Assembly: GCA_038246545.1 (NCBI GenBank)
Contig: JBBRVW010000021.1
Coordinates: 1 to 64,000, forward strand
Origin: JBBRVW01 sp038246545
GTDB taxonomy: Bacteria > Actinomycetota > Actinomycetes > JACCUZ01
Reading direction: 5' to 3'
DNA length: 64,000 bases
Positions 1 to 7,654 of this stretch are shown here, in pieces (the stretch's first letter is position 1; every line of letters starts with the position of its first letter). The notes beneath the pieces were generated by a model. The model saw only the letters and a program-made list of their open reading frames with translations, did not search any database and was not told the DNA's origin. Position numbers and translations under genes: made by a program.

Positions 1-724
1 GCCGGCCCTCGGCGCCGACGGTGCCGGAGCCGGCGAGGGCGTAGACGAGGGCGTTGTACGCCGGGTCCCACGGCAGTGTCAGAGAGGCGCCGGGCTGCAG
101 GGTGGCGTGCGCCAGCGTGATCGGAGTGTAGGTCGAGCCGGGGCCGGCGACCCCGACGCCGGGCAGCGACCCGGCGATCAGCCGCACGAGCGCCCCGCCG
201 TCGGGGGAGGCGAGCAGCCCGACCTTGGCGCCACGGATGTCCTGGTAGCGGGGGGCCGCCCACTTCTTGTCCTTGGGCAGGTTCACCCACAGCTGGAAGC
301 CGTGGAACAGGCCGCCGCTCAGCACCAGCGCCTCGGGCGGCGTCTCGATGTGCAGGATGCCGGACCCGGCTGTCATCCACTGGGTGTCGCCGTTGGTGAT
401 CAGCCCACCCCCTCCGTTGGAGTCCTGGTGGGCCATCTCGCCGTCGATCATGTAGGTGACGGTCTCGAAGCCGCGGTGCGGGTGCCAGGGGGTGCCCTTG
501 GGCTCGCCCGGCGCGTACTCGACCTCGCCCATCTGGTCCAGGTGCACGAACGGGTCGAGGTCGGCCAGGTCGACGCCGGCGAACGCGCGCCGTACCGGGA
601 ACCCCTCGCCCTCGAAGCCGCGCGGCGACGTCGAGACGGAGCGGACCGGCCGGGCGGTGGCGGACAGCTCGGCGGCGGGGATGCGGGGGAGGGCGAGGAC
701 GTCGTCCACGGTGACGGCTGGCAT
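1..724 (-). CDS. Pirin family protein (3' end outside window)
   Basis: Cupin-fold metalloprotein of the pirin family; some members oxidise quercetin, others act in regulation, so the substrate is unknown. The ATG is at 724 and 241 codons lie in the window. Pirins are usually 280-330 aa, so the C-terminal cupin is incomplete here. The pirin signature HPHRGFETVTY is at residues 81-91. The four expected metal ligands are visible as H81, H83, H125 and E127, with the spacing known from human pirin. It is divergent from the nucleotidyltransferase gene, 75 bp away, which leaves room for a shared promoter region. Confidence 0.93.
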   Translation of the reverse strand, partial: MPAVTVDDVLALPRIPAAELSATARPVRSVSTSPRGFEGEGFPVRRAFAGVDLADLDPFVHLDQMGEVEYAPGEPKGTPWHPHRGFETVTYMIDGEMAHQDSNGGGGLITNGDTQWMTAGSGILHIETPPEALVLSGGLFHGFQLWVNLPKDKKWAAPRYQDIRGAKVGLLASPDGGALVRLIAGSLPGVGVAGPGSTYTPITLAHATLQPGASLTLPWDPAYNALVYALAGSGTVGAEGR

Positions 725-799
725 GTCCCCTCCAACGCTCGCGCCGCGGCGCGGATTCCGGCCGGCCGGCCATGCTGCGCCGGCCCCTCGGATGAGAGC

Positions 800-1651
800 G
801 TGGCACGCGTGGGTGACCCGGTGGAAGGACGTAGCGGTTCCGTCCCGGATCTCGTCGGGATCGTGCTCGCGGCCGGTGCCGGCACCCGCCTCCGGCCGCT
901 GACCGAGGTCCGGCCGAAGGCCCTCTGCACCGTGGGCGGCCGCAGCCTGCTCGACCTCGGGCTGGCGCGGATCGGGCCGCACGTCGGCCGCACGGCCGTC
1001 AACGCGCACCACCACGCCGGGCAGGTGGCGGCGTCGCTCGCCGGCAGCGGAGTCCACCTGGCGCTCGAGTCGCCCGAGGCGCTCGGCACAGCCGGTGCGG
1101 TCGGCAACCTCCGCGGCTGGGCCGACGGTGCCGCGGTGCTGCTCACCAACGCCGACGCGTACTACCCGGACGCGTCGGTCGTCGCGGCCCTGGTGGCCGG
1201 CTGGGACGGCGAGCGCCCGCGGCTGCTCTGCGTCCCGGACGGGGTCCCGGGCGTGCTCGACGGGCACCGCTACGTGGGGACCGCCCTGCTGCCCTGGTGG
1301 TCGGTCGCGGGGCTCACCGCGGAGCCGAGCGGGCTCTACGAGGTGTCGTGGCGGGCTCTGCACGCCGCGGGTCGGCTGGAGCTGGTGGTCCGCGCCGACC
1401 TGGTCGCGGTCGACTGCGGGACGCCGGCCGACTACCTGCGGGCGAACATGCTGGACAGCGGGGGCGAGCCGGTCGTCGAGCCCGGCGCCGACGTCCGGGG
1501 CGAGCTGGTCCGCTCCGTGGTCTGGGCCGGGGAGCAGGTCGGGGCGGACGAGCGGCTGGTCGACGCCGTCCGAGCGGCCGGGACGACCCTCCAGCCCCTC
1601 GACCGGGCCGCCGGTGCACGGCAGGGCCGCCCGGACACGGCGCCGGGGTGA
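800..1651 (+). CDS. Sugar-1-phosphate nucleotidyltransferase-like protein
   Basis: NTP_transferase fold (GT-A-like) of the kind that joins an NTP to a sugar 1-phosphate. The N-terminal nucleotide loop LAAGAGTRLRPLT lies near residues 21-33 and is followed by RPKAL. A metal-binding Asp is likely in LTNADAYYPDA near residue 115. At 283 aa it has the catalytic domain but no clear left-handed beta-helix acyltransferase tail. The start is uncertain: GTG codons at 800, 809 and 821 are in frame, and 800 is preceded by a weak GGA-rich site. The sugar and nucleotide cannot be read from the sequence. It is followed by an unrelated DUF3263 gene. Confidence 0.83.
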   Translation: MARVGDPVEGRSGSVPDLVGIVLAAGAGTRLRPLTEVRPKALCTVGGRSLLDLGLARIGPHVGRTAVNAHHHAGQVAASLAGSGVHLALESPEALGTAGAVGNLRGWADGAAVLLTNADAYYPDASVVAALVAGWDGERPRLLCVPDGVPGVLDGHRYVGTALLPWWSVAGLTAEPSGLYEVSWRALHAAGRLELVVRADLVAVDCGTPADYLRANMLDSGGEPVVEPGADVRGELVRSVVWAGEQVGADERLVDAVRAAGTTLQPLDRAAGARQGRPDTAPG

Positions 1652-1739
1652 ATGACACGGCTGTCATTCGACCCCTACGATGACGTCTGCCGGTCCGCAC
1701 GCGCGCGCCGGCAGCGTGCCGACCTGTTCGAGGAGTGCC

Positions 1740-2036
1740 ATGGACGCCGCCAACGCCTTCCGGCCGACCGACGCCGGTGCCGGTGCGACCCTCGGCGACC
1801 GCGACCAGCAGATCCTGGCCTTCGAGCGGCAGTGGTGGAAGTACGCCGGCGCCAAGGAGCAGGCGATCCGCGAGCTGTTCGACATGTCGGCCACCCGCTA
1901 CTACCAGGTGCTCAACGCCCTCATCGACCGCCCCGAGGCCCTCGCCGTCGACCCGATGCTCGTCAAGCGGCTTCGTCGCCTGCGGTCCGCCCGTCAGCGG
2001 GCCCGCTCGGCGCGCCGGCTCGGCATCGAGGTCTGA
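1740..2036 (+). CDS. DUF3263 domain-containing protein
   Basis: A 98-aa protein of the actinobacteria-specific DUF3263 family, function unknown. The family signature is visible: RDQQILAFERQWWKYAGAKE near residues 21-40, followed by a short helical segment (LFDMSATRYYQVLNALI) that resembles a DNA-binding helix-turn-helix. The C-terminus is Arg-rich (RLRRLRSARQRARSARR). The start is the ATG at 1740, which has a GAGGAG ribosome site 5 bp upstream; an upstream in-frame ATG at 1680 has no such site. The LytR-C gene begins 44 bp downstream, and the two families are often neighbours in actinobacteria. Confidence 0.86.
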   Translation: MDAANAFRPTDAGAGATLGDRDQQILAFERQWWKYAGAKEQAIRELFDMSATRYYQVLNALIDRPEALAVDPMLVKRLRRLRSARQRARSARRLGIEV

Positions 2037-2079
2037 CCATCAGCGGCGGCGCGCGGTCGCGCCGGCGTCGGCTGCCGTC

Positions 2080-2682
2080 ATGAGCTCGTCCCCCACCCCG
2101 CCCCAGCGGCGCCGGCACGGCGCCCACCGCACCGGGCACGGCCTGGCCTCGGCGGTGCTGCCGTCCTTCCTGGCGGTCCTGGCCGTGGCGTCGCTGATCA
2201 CCTCGCTGGCCGTCTGGCGGGGCGAGGACCCGGGCCAGCCCAGCGCCGCAGCCTCGACCAGCACCCCGGCCGCGGGCAGCCGCGAGGCGCTGAGCCGGGC
2301 GCCGTCGCCCACGGCCAGCCCGACGGCCACGACGAAGACCACCCCCGCCCGGACCCCGAAGGCGTCGACGACGCCCAGGACGAGCAGCCCCTCCCGGCCG
2401 GCCGCGCCCGCAGTCGAGGTCGTCGTCCTCAACCAGACCAGCCGGGCCGGCCTGGCGGGACAGGTCGCCGACCGGCTGCGCGGCAAGGGCTGGACCGTCC
2501 CGGCCGTCGGCAACTTCCGGGGCGTCGTGCCGGCGACCACCGTGTACTACCCCGCGGGCGACGAGGCGGCCGCGCAGGCCGCCGCCGAGAGCCTGCCCAC
2601 CACGCCGCGCATCCGGCCGAGGTTCGGCAACCTCTCGACGACGCGGCTCACCGTGGTCGTCACCGACAGCTACCCCGGCTGA
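2080..2682 (+). CDS. LytR C-terminal domain protein, membrane anchored
   Basis: A 200-aa single-pass protein. Residues 1-22 are basic and cytoplasmic, 23-45 form a membrane helix, and 50-110 are a Ser/Thr/Pro/Ala-rich linker. Residues 112-200 form a LytR_C domain (starts EVVVLNQTSRAGLAGQVADR). This domain occurs on LytR-CpsA-Psr cell-wall ligases, but the catalytic LCP domain is absent, so this is a stand-alone extracytoplasmic module, possibly binding wall polymers. The start at 2080 removes a non-homologous 115-residue extension. It probably belongs with the DUF3263 gene just upstream. Confidence 0.84.
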   Translation: MSSSPTPPQRRRHGAHRTGHGLASAVLPSFLAVLAVASLITSLAVWRGEDPGQPSAAASTSTPAAGSREALSRAPSPTASPTATTKTTPARTPKASTTPRTSSPSRPAAPAVEVVVLNQTSRAGLAGQVADRLRGKGWTVPAVGNFRGVVPATTVYYPAGDEAAAQAAAESLPTTPRIRPRFGNLSTTRLTVVVTDSYPG

Positions 2683-2699
2683 CGGCGGCCGCCCGCCCT

Positions 2700-2705
2700 T
2701 ACGGT
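2700..2705 (+). promoter_or_regulatory. -10 box for otsB, probably leaderless
   Basis: TACGGT fits the actinobacterial TANNNT -10 element and ends 8 bp before the otsB ATG at 2714. Transcription would therefore start at or within a base or two of the start codon. There is no purine-rich ribosome site before the ATG apart from a G run that overlaps the -10 region. Confidence 0.5.
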
Positions 2706-2713
2706 GGGGGCCC

Positions 2714-3535
2714 ATGAGCGCCCTTGCCGACCCCACCACCGACGCGGGCCGGGCCGGGCTCGCGGCACTGCTCGCGCACCCGGCGGACGCGCTGCTCGGG
2801 CTCGACTTCGACGGCACGCTGGCCCCGATCGTGCCGGACCCGGACGAGGCCCGCGCCCACCCCGGCGTCTCGGGGGTGCTGGACCGGCTGGCGGGCCACG
2901 GCCTCCGGGTGGCCGTCGTCACCGGCCGGCCGGCGGCCACCGCCGTGGAGTACGCCGGCATCGCCGCCGTCGAGGGTCTGGTGGTCCTCGGCCACTACGG
3001 GCTGGAGCGGTGGGAGTCGGGTCGGCTCACCGCGCCCGACGACCTCGGCGCGGTCGAGGAGGCACGTCGCCGGCTGCCGTCAGTGCTGGCCGACGCGGGC
3101 GCACCGGAGGGCACGTACGTCGAGGACAAAGGCGCCGCGGTGGCGGTCCACACCAGGCGGTCGGCCGACCCGTCGGGCACCTTCGACGCGCTGCGCGGGC
3201 CGCTCACCGACCTGGCGACCGATGTCGGCCTGGTCGTCGAGCCGGGCCGCTACGTGCTCGAGCTGCGGCCCGAAGGCGGGGACAAGGGCGACGCCCTGCA
3301 GACCCTGGTCGCGGAGCGGGCGCCCTCGGTCGTCGTGTTCGTGGGCGACGACCTGGGCGACCTCGCGGCGTTCGACGCCGTCGACCGGCTGCGGGCCGAC
3401 GGCACGCCCGGCCTGCTGGTGTGCAGCGGCTCCACCGAGGTCACCGCGCTGGCCGAGCGGGCCGACCTGGTCGTCGCCGGTCCCGCCGGCGTGGTCGCCC
3501 TGCTCGCGGCCGTCGCCGACGCCCTGGACGGGTGA
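2714..3535 (+). CDS. otsB: Trehalose-6-phosphate phosphatase
   Basis: HAD-superfamily enzyme that removes phosphate from trehalose 6-phosphate, the second step of the OtsAB trehalose pathway. It is 273 aa, normal for bacterial OtsB. HAD motif I is DFDGTLAPI at residues 31-39. Motif II is VTGRPAA near 77. The conserved KGDAL region lies near 193 and motif III/IV is VGDDLGDLAAF near 215. It converges on otsA with only 5 bp between the two stops, so the pathway genes are neighbours but not co-transcribed. The start appears to be leaderless (TACGGT box). Confidence 0.94.
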   Translation: MSALADPTTDAGRAGLAALLAHPADALLGLDFDGTLAPIVPDPDEARAHPGVSGVLDRLAGHGLRVAVVTGRPAATAVEYAGIAAVEGLVVLGHYGLERWESGRLTAPDDLGAVEEARRRLPSVLADAGAPEGTYVEDKGAAVAVHTRRSADPSGTFDALRGPLTDLATDVGLVVEPGRYVLELRPEGGDKGDALQTLVAERAPSVVVFVGDDLGDLAAFDAVDRLRADGTPGLLVCSGSTEVTALAERADLVVAGPAGVVALLAAVADALDG

Positions 3536-3540
3536 GCCGG

Positions 3541-4977
3541 TCAGTCCAGGGCTGATACCTGGGCCTCGAGCCAGCGGCTCGGTGGCAGCCGCACCGAGGC
3601 CTCGGCCAGCCGCTTGGTGCGGCTCGCGCGCTCGTCGGCGTCCATCGACAGCGCCCGGTCCAGCGCGTCGGCGGTGCCCGAGACGTCGAACGGGTTGACC
3701 AGCAGCGCGTCGTCGCCGAACTCGTCGGCGACCCCCGCCTCGGTCGACAGCACGACCACGCAGCCCTCCTCGGAGAGCAGCGGCATCTCCTTGGCGACCA
3801 GGTTCATGCCGTCGCGGACCGGGTTGACGAGCAGCACGTCACCGACGCGGTACAGCGCCAGCGACCGGGCGTAGTCGTCGGTGACGTCGAGCACGATCGG
3901 CCGCCAGTCGTCGGTGCCGAACTCGTCCTCGATCTCTGCGGCCATCCGCTGCACCTGCGCGGTGTACTCGCGGTACTCCGGCAGGTCGTGCCGGCTCGGG
4001 TACGCCGACGCGAGGTGGGTGACCTTCCCGCGCCACTGCGGGTACCGGCGCAGCAGCTCGCGGTAGGCCAGCAGTCCGCGCCCGATGTTCTTGCTCAGCT
4101 CGGTGCGGTCGACGCGCACGATCGCCTTCCGGTCACCGAGCTTGACCCGCAGTGCCACCAGCCGCGACTCGACGTCGTCGGCGTGGGCCCGCTCCCGGAG
4201 CGCCTCGGCGTCGACGCCGAGAGGGTGCACCCCGAGCCGGGTCGTGCGGCCGTCGTAAGTCACCGAGGTGCCGTCGGCCTCGGCGCCGAGCACGTCGACG
4301 CAGCAGTCGGCGAACGCCTTCGCCCAGCGTGGCGAGTGGAAGCCGGCGTGGTCCGCCCCGAGCATGCCGAGCAGGGTCTCGCGCGCCACCGCGTCCGGCA
4401 GCACGTGGAAGTAGTCGACCGGTGCCCACGGCGTGTGCGAGAAGTGCGCGATGCGCAGGTCCGGGCGCAGGTCGCGCAGCAGCCGCGGCAGCAGGGTCAG
4501 GTGGTAGTCCTGCACCAGCACCTTCGCGCCCTCGGCGGCATCCTCGGCCAGCGCCTCCGCGAAGGTGCGGTTGTAGATCTCGTACGACGCCCACTCCCGG
4601 CGGAACCCGGCGTCGAAGGCCGGCATCGTCGGCATCGCGTAGAGCAGGTGGTGCACGTACCAGAGCGTCGAGTTCGCGACCGCGTTGTAGGCGCGGTGGA
4701 ACGTCGCGGGGTCGATGTCGAGCATCCGGACCGCGGTGCCACCGGTGTCGTGCCCGTCGCGGTCGAGCCGGCCCCCGGGCGCGCGCCGGGCTGCGGCCCG
4801 GTCGCCGTCGTTGAGCGCGGCGCACACCCACACGACGTCGTCGCTGCCGAGGCCGGACAGCCCGGACACGAGGCCGCCGCCGCCGCGGCTCGCCTCGAGC
4901 GCGCCGTCGTCGCGCTCGGTGAACTGCAGCGGTCCGCGGTTGGACGCGACGAGCAGGGGCGCGGAACCGGTTGCCAT
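3541..4977 (-). CDS. otsA: Trehalose-6-phosphate synthase, GT20 family, divergent clade
   Basis: GT20 glycosyltransferase that would join UDP- or ADP-glucose to glucose 6-phosphate. The ATG at 4977 follows a GGGAAGG ribosome site and gives 478 aa. Family landmarks: VASNRGPLQF near residue 9, GGGGLVSGL near 30, VQDYHLTLLPRLLRDL near 155, FSHTPW near 180 and LVNPVRDGMNLVAKE near 385. The segment that reads DYTKGI in E. coli OtsA is RVDRTELSKNI here. This variant is known in actinobacterial proteins annotated as OtsA, but it means activity is inferred from the family and the adjacent otsB. A glucosylglycerol-phosphate synthase-like role is a less likely alternative. Confidence 0.87.
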   Translation of the reverse strand: MATGSAPLLVASNRGPLQFTERDDGALEASRGGGGLVSGLSGLGSDDVVWVCAALNDGDRAAARRAPGGRLDRDGHDTGGTAVRMLDIDPATFHRAYNAVANSTLWYVHHLLYAMPTMPAFDAGFRREWASYEIYNRTFAEALAEDAAEGAKVLVQDYHLTLLPRLLRDLRPDLRIAHFSHTPWAPVDYFHVLPDAVARETLLGMLGADHAGFHSPRWAKAFADCCVDVLGAEADGTSVTYDGRTTRLGVHPLGVDAEALRERAHADDVESRLVALRVKLGDRKAIVRVDRTELSKNIGRGLLAYRELLRRYPQWRGKVTHLASAYPSRHDLPEYREYTAQVQRMAAEIEDEFGTDDWRPIVLDVTDDYARSLALYRVGDVLLVNPVRDGMNLVAKEMPLLSEEGCVVVLSTEAGVADEFGDDALLVNPFDVSGTADALDRALSMDADERASRTKRLAEASVRLPPSRWLEAQVSALD

Positions 4978-5020
4978 GGGGCGCACCTTCCCGCCGCACG
5001 GGCCACTCAAGCAACTCGTC

Positions 5021-5437
5021 TCAGACCGGGCGACGGTCGCGCACGTGGGAGTAGCCGCCGTCGGCGAGGCCGGCGCGGACCTCGAAGACGTTGTACGACG
5101 CGGCGTCCCGGCAGCGAAGCCACGACCAGGCGGCGGCCACCAGGTAGAGCGGCATCATCACCGGTCCGACGCAGCAGGCGTACTGCGAGGCGTGCCGGGC
5201 CTCGTGCACCAGCAGCCGCGGGCGCTGCGCCAGCGCCTCGTCGTCCAGGCGCAGCAGCACGACGTTGCCGATCGTGACGGCCGGTGCCCGGACCCGGATC
5301 CGGAAGTCCGTCGCGAGCACCAGCCCGTCGGGGCCGCGGCGGAACCGGGACCGGCCGGCGAGGCCGACGAGCAGGCCGAGCGGCGTCGAGAGGTTCACGG
5401 TGTTGACCACCTGGCGTACCCGCCACCGCCGCTCCAC
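5021..5437 (-). CDS. Uncharacterised 138-aa protein with HEARH motif
   Basis: Not recognised as a named family. The 138-aa protein has an N-terminal beta-rich half and a motif LLVHEARHASQYA near residues 76-88. HEARH fits the HExxH zinc-metalloprotease pattern, and it is followed by a hydrophobic stretch (VMMPLYLVAAAWSWL) that could be a membrane helix. The C-terminal ASYNVFEVRAGLADGGY could be the end of a small globular domain. The start is a GTG at 5437; TAGCCT lies 7 bp upstream and could be a -10 box for a leaderless mRNA. It is 43 bp upstream of otsA on the same strand. Peptidase activity is only a guess from the motif. Confidence 0.7.
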   Translation of the reverse strand: MERRWRVRQVVNTVNLSTPLGLLVGLAGRSRFRRGPDGLVLATDFRIRVRAPAVTIGNVVLLRLDDEALAQRPRLLVHEARHASQYACCVGPVMMPLYLVAAAWSWLRCRDAASYNVFEVRAGLADGGYSHVRDRRPV

Positions 5438-5542
5438 CCCGCCGAGGCTAGCCAGGAGCGCCTGCTGCCGGTGTCTCAGGGCGCGGGACCGGCTGTCCGC
5501 GGGCTGGGCGACCGGCCTACAGTGGACGGCACAACTGAAGAC

Positions 5543-5676
5543 CGCTCATCCAGAGGGGCAGAGGGAACGGCCCGACGAAGCCCCGGCAACCGCACCGCGC
5601 AGCGCGCTCAGCGCCGCCGGTCACGGTGCCAACTCCGCCCCGGGGCACCGTGTCACCGGGACAGATGAGGAAGGAA
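5543..5676 (+). promoter_or_regulatory. SAM-I (S-box) riboswitch upstream of thrC
   Basis: The leader matches the S-box consensus in order. P1 5' strand CTCATC is at 5545-5550. It is followed by CAGAGGGGCAGAGGGAA, GGCCCGACGAAGCC, CCGGCAACC, a variable P3/P4 arm, GGTGCCAACTCC, and the P1 3' strand GATGAG at 5664-5669. GGAAGGA (5669-5675), the ribosome site for the ATG at 5682, touches the P1 3' strand. There is no separate terminator hairpin between aptamer and gene. Control is therefore likely at translation initiation (inference). Confidence 0.92.
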
Positions 5677-5681
5677 CTCCG

Positions 5682-6962
5682 ATGACCCCCGGTGCTCTCG
5701 CGCCCGCTCTCAGCACGTCCACCACCGACCGGCTGCCGGACCTCGGCCCGGCCCGGCACCTGTCCTGCCGCGAGTGCGGCGCCACCACGCCGCTCGGCCC
5801 GTTCTACGCCTGCGGGGAGTGCTTCGGCCCCCTCGAGGTCGCGTACGAGTTCGGCGCGGTCACCCGCGCCTCGATCGAGGCCGGCCCGCAGAACATCTGG
5901 CGCTACCAGGACCTCCTGCCCGTCCCGACCACCGTGCGCGACATCCCCAACCTCGAGCCGGGCTGCACCCCACTGGTGCCGGCGCACCACCTGGCGAAGG
6001 CGCTGGGCATGCGCGCGCTGTGGGTCAAGGACGACAGCGCGAACCCGACCCACTCCTTCAAGGACCGCGTCGTCGGTGTCGCCCTCGCCGCAGCGCGCGA
6101 GCTCGGCTTCACCGTGCTCGCCTGCCCCTCCACCGGCAACCTGGCCAACGCCACGGCCGCAGCCGCGGCCCGGGCCGGCATCCGCTCGGTGGTGCTGATC
6201 CCGGCCGACCTCGAGCAGCAGAAGATCACCGCGACGGCCGTGTACGGCGGCACCCTCGTGGCCGTCGAGGGCACCTACGACGACGTCAACCGGGTCGCCT
6301 CCGAGCTGGCCGGCGAGCACGAGGACTGGGCGTTCGTGAACGTCAACGTCCGGCCGTACTACGCCGAGGGCTCGAAGACGCTGGGCTACGAGGTGGCCGA
6401 GGGCCTCGGCTGGCGGCTGCCCGAGCAGGTCGTGATCCCGGTCGCGTCCGGCTCGCAGCTGACCAAGGTCGACAAGGCGTTCCGTGAGCTGGTGTCGCTC
6501 GGGCTGGTCGACGAGTCGCCGTACCGGATCTTCGGCGCGCAGGCGACCGGCTGCTCGCCGGTGTCGCAGGCGTTCAAGGCCGGCCAGGACGTCGTCCGGC
6601 CGGTGAAGCCGGCGACCATCGCGAAGTCCCTGGCCATCGGCAACCCGGCCGACGGCCCGTACGTGCTGGACACCTGCCGGCGGACCGGTGGGCTGGTCGA
6701 GGACGTCACCGACGAGGAGGTCGTCGCCGGCATCCGGCTGCTCGCGCAGACCGAGGGCATCTTCGCCGAGACGGCCGGCGGGGTCACGGTCGCGACGCTG
6801 AAGAAGCTGCTCGCGGCGGGCCAGCTCGACCCGGCGGCCGACACCGTCGTGTTCAACACCGGCGAGGGCCTGAAGACCCTCGACGCGGTGTCGCCGCACG
6901 TCGGGCCGGCCGCCACGATCCCGGCGTCGGCCGACGCGTTCACGGCCGCCGGACTAGCCTGA
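5682..6962 (+). CDS. thrC: Threonine synthase
   Basis: PLP enzyme converting O-phosphohomoserine to threonine, last step of threonine synthesis. It is 426 aa, the longer form with an N-terminal zinc ribbon (C29, C32, C44, C47). The PLP lysine is K127 in THSFKDR. The phosphate-binding loop is PSTGNLANA near 148. Later landmarks are GSKTLGYEVAEGL and the C-terminal FNTGEGLKT. The gene stands alone behind a SAM-I riboswitch, away from hom and thrB, so it may be a second copy or a specialised paralogue. The ATG at 5682 has a GGAAGGA site. Confidence 0.93.
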   Translation: MTPGALAPALSTSTTDRLPDLGPARHLSCRECGATTPLGPFYACGECFGPLEVAYEFGAVTRASIEAGPQNIWRYQDLLPVPTTVRDIPNLEPGCTPLVPAHHLAKALGMRALWVKDDSANPTHSFKDRVVGVALAAARELGFTVLACPSTGNLANATAAAAARAGIRSVVLIPADLEQQKITATAVYGGTLVAVEGTYDDVNRVASELAGEHEDWAFVNVNVRPYYAEGSKTLGYEVAEGLGWRLPEQVVIPVASGSQLTKVDKAFRELVSLGLVDESPYRIFGAQATGCSPVSQAFKAGQDVVRPVKPATIAKSLAIGNPADGPYVLDTCRRTGGLVEDVTDEEVVAGIRLLAQTEGIFAETAGGVTVATLKKLLAAGQLDPAADTVVFNTGEGLKTLDAVSPHVGPAATIPASADAFTAAGLA

Positions 6963-7179
6963 AGCCCGGCGCAGCCCTCGCCGCCCGGGCCGCGACCAGG
7001 GCCGATGTCGCGGATTCTGCTGACGGCGGCCCGGCAGCCCCTTTACGCTGCGCCTCGGTCGAGCCTCGAAGAGCAACCGCACACGCGCACGCTGACGCCC
7101 CCACCCTGCCGGGTCGGGTCGAGCCCGACCCGGGTCCGCGTGGTGCGGGCCCGTCGGCCCAGCACGCAGGAGACGCACG

Positions 7180-7380
7180 ATGGCTCAGGGCGCGGTCAAG
7201 TGGTTCAACAGCGAGAAGGGCTACGGCTTCATCGCGGTCGACGGCGGGGCGGACGTGTTCGTCCACTACAGCGCGATCCAGATGGACGGCTACCGCTCCC
7301 TCGAGGAGGGGCAGCGCGTCGAGTTCGAGATCTCGCAGGGGCAGAAGGGGCCGCAGGCCGACTCGGTCCGCGCGGTCTGA
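7180..7380 (+). CDS. Cold-shock protein, CspA family
   Basis: A 66-aa single-stranded nucleic-acid-binding protein consisting of one cold-shock domain. RNP1 is KGYGFIAVD near residues 13-21 and RNP2 is VFVHYSAI near 26-33. It begins AQGAVKWFN, as in most actinobacterial CspA proteins. The ATG at 7180 follows AGGAGACG. The 217-bp upstream gap suggests a long 5' leader typical of cold-shock genes, but no cold-box could be identified by eye. A strong terminator follows at 7395. Confidence 0.96.
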   Translation: MAQGAVKWFNSEKGYGFIAVDGGADVFVHYSAIQMDGYRSLEEGQRVEFEISQGQKGPQADSVRAV

Positions 7381-7394
7381 GGCTCGCTCCGTAC

Positions 7395-7428
7395 GACGGC
7401 CCGGCTCCCCGTGGGGCGCCGGGCCGTC
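7395..7428 (+). terminator. Hairpin terminator after the cold-shock gene
   Basis: A perfect 11-bp stem, GACGGCCCGGC with GCCGGGCCGTC, encloses a loop that can pair further (CCCC/GGGG). It sits 14 bp after the stop. There is no T run, as is common for intrinsic terminators in high-GC actinobacteria. Confidence 0.75.
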
Positions 7429-7473
7429 GCCGTCCCGACCCCTGTCGGCAGACGGGTGGGACTCCCCGGTCCG

Positions 7474-7500
7474 CTTGCACTCGGCATGGTCGAGTGCTAA
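7474..7500 (+). promoter_or_regulatory. CIRCE operator 1 (HrcA site) upstream of groL
   Basis: CTTGCACTC-N9-GAGTGCTAA. Compared with the CIRCE consensus TTAGCACTC-N9-GAGTGCTAA, the left arm matches 7 of 9 and the right arm 9 of 9. HrcA is expected to bind here and repress groL until heat stress. Confidence 0.9.
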
Positions 7501-7503
7501 TCA
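7475..7503 (+). promoter_or_regulatory. Probable groL promoter inside CIRCE 1
   Basis: TTGCAC (7475-7480) and TAATCA (7498-7503), 17 bp apart, fit -35 and -10 boxes. Both lie within or at the edge of the first CIRCE, so HrcA binding would block RNA polymerase directly. The predicted start near 7510 falls in the second CIRCE-like repeat. Confidence 0.6.
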
Positions 7504-7508
7504 TGGAC

Positions 7509-7535
7509 TTAGCACTCTGACAACCTGAGTGACAG
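7509..7535 (+). promoter_or_regulatory. Second, degenerate CIRCE-like operator
   Basis: TTAGCACTC (9 of 9) is followed by a 9-bp spacer and GAGTGACAG (6 of 9). It starts 9 bp after CIRCE 1, so the two inverted repeats are in tandem. It would lie in the 5' leader of the groL mRNA. Confidence 0.65.
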
Positions 7536-7654
7536 AAAGACCGGATCCGGCCAGGTGAGGCCGGCGCCTCCCGGCGACCACCGCCGCGGTGCCGACCGTC
7601 CGTCGCGGGCGCCCCCGGATCCTCTCCACCCCTACCGGGAGGACCGGATACCGC

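Noticed and set aside
3988..5277. Long plus-strand frame covering otsA and the HEARH gene
   Set aside because: Composition is low-complexity and it runs against two well-supported minus-strand genes.
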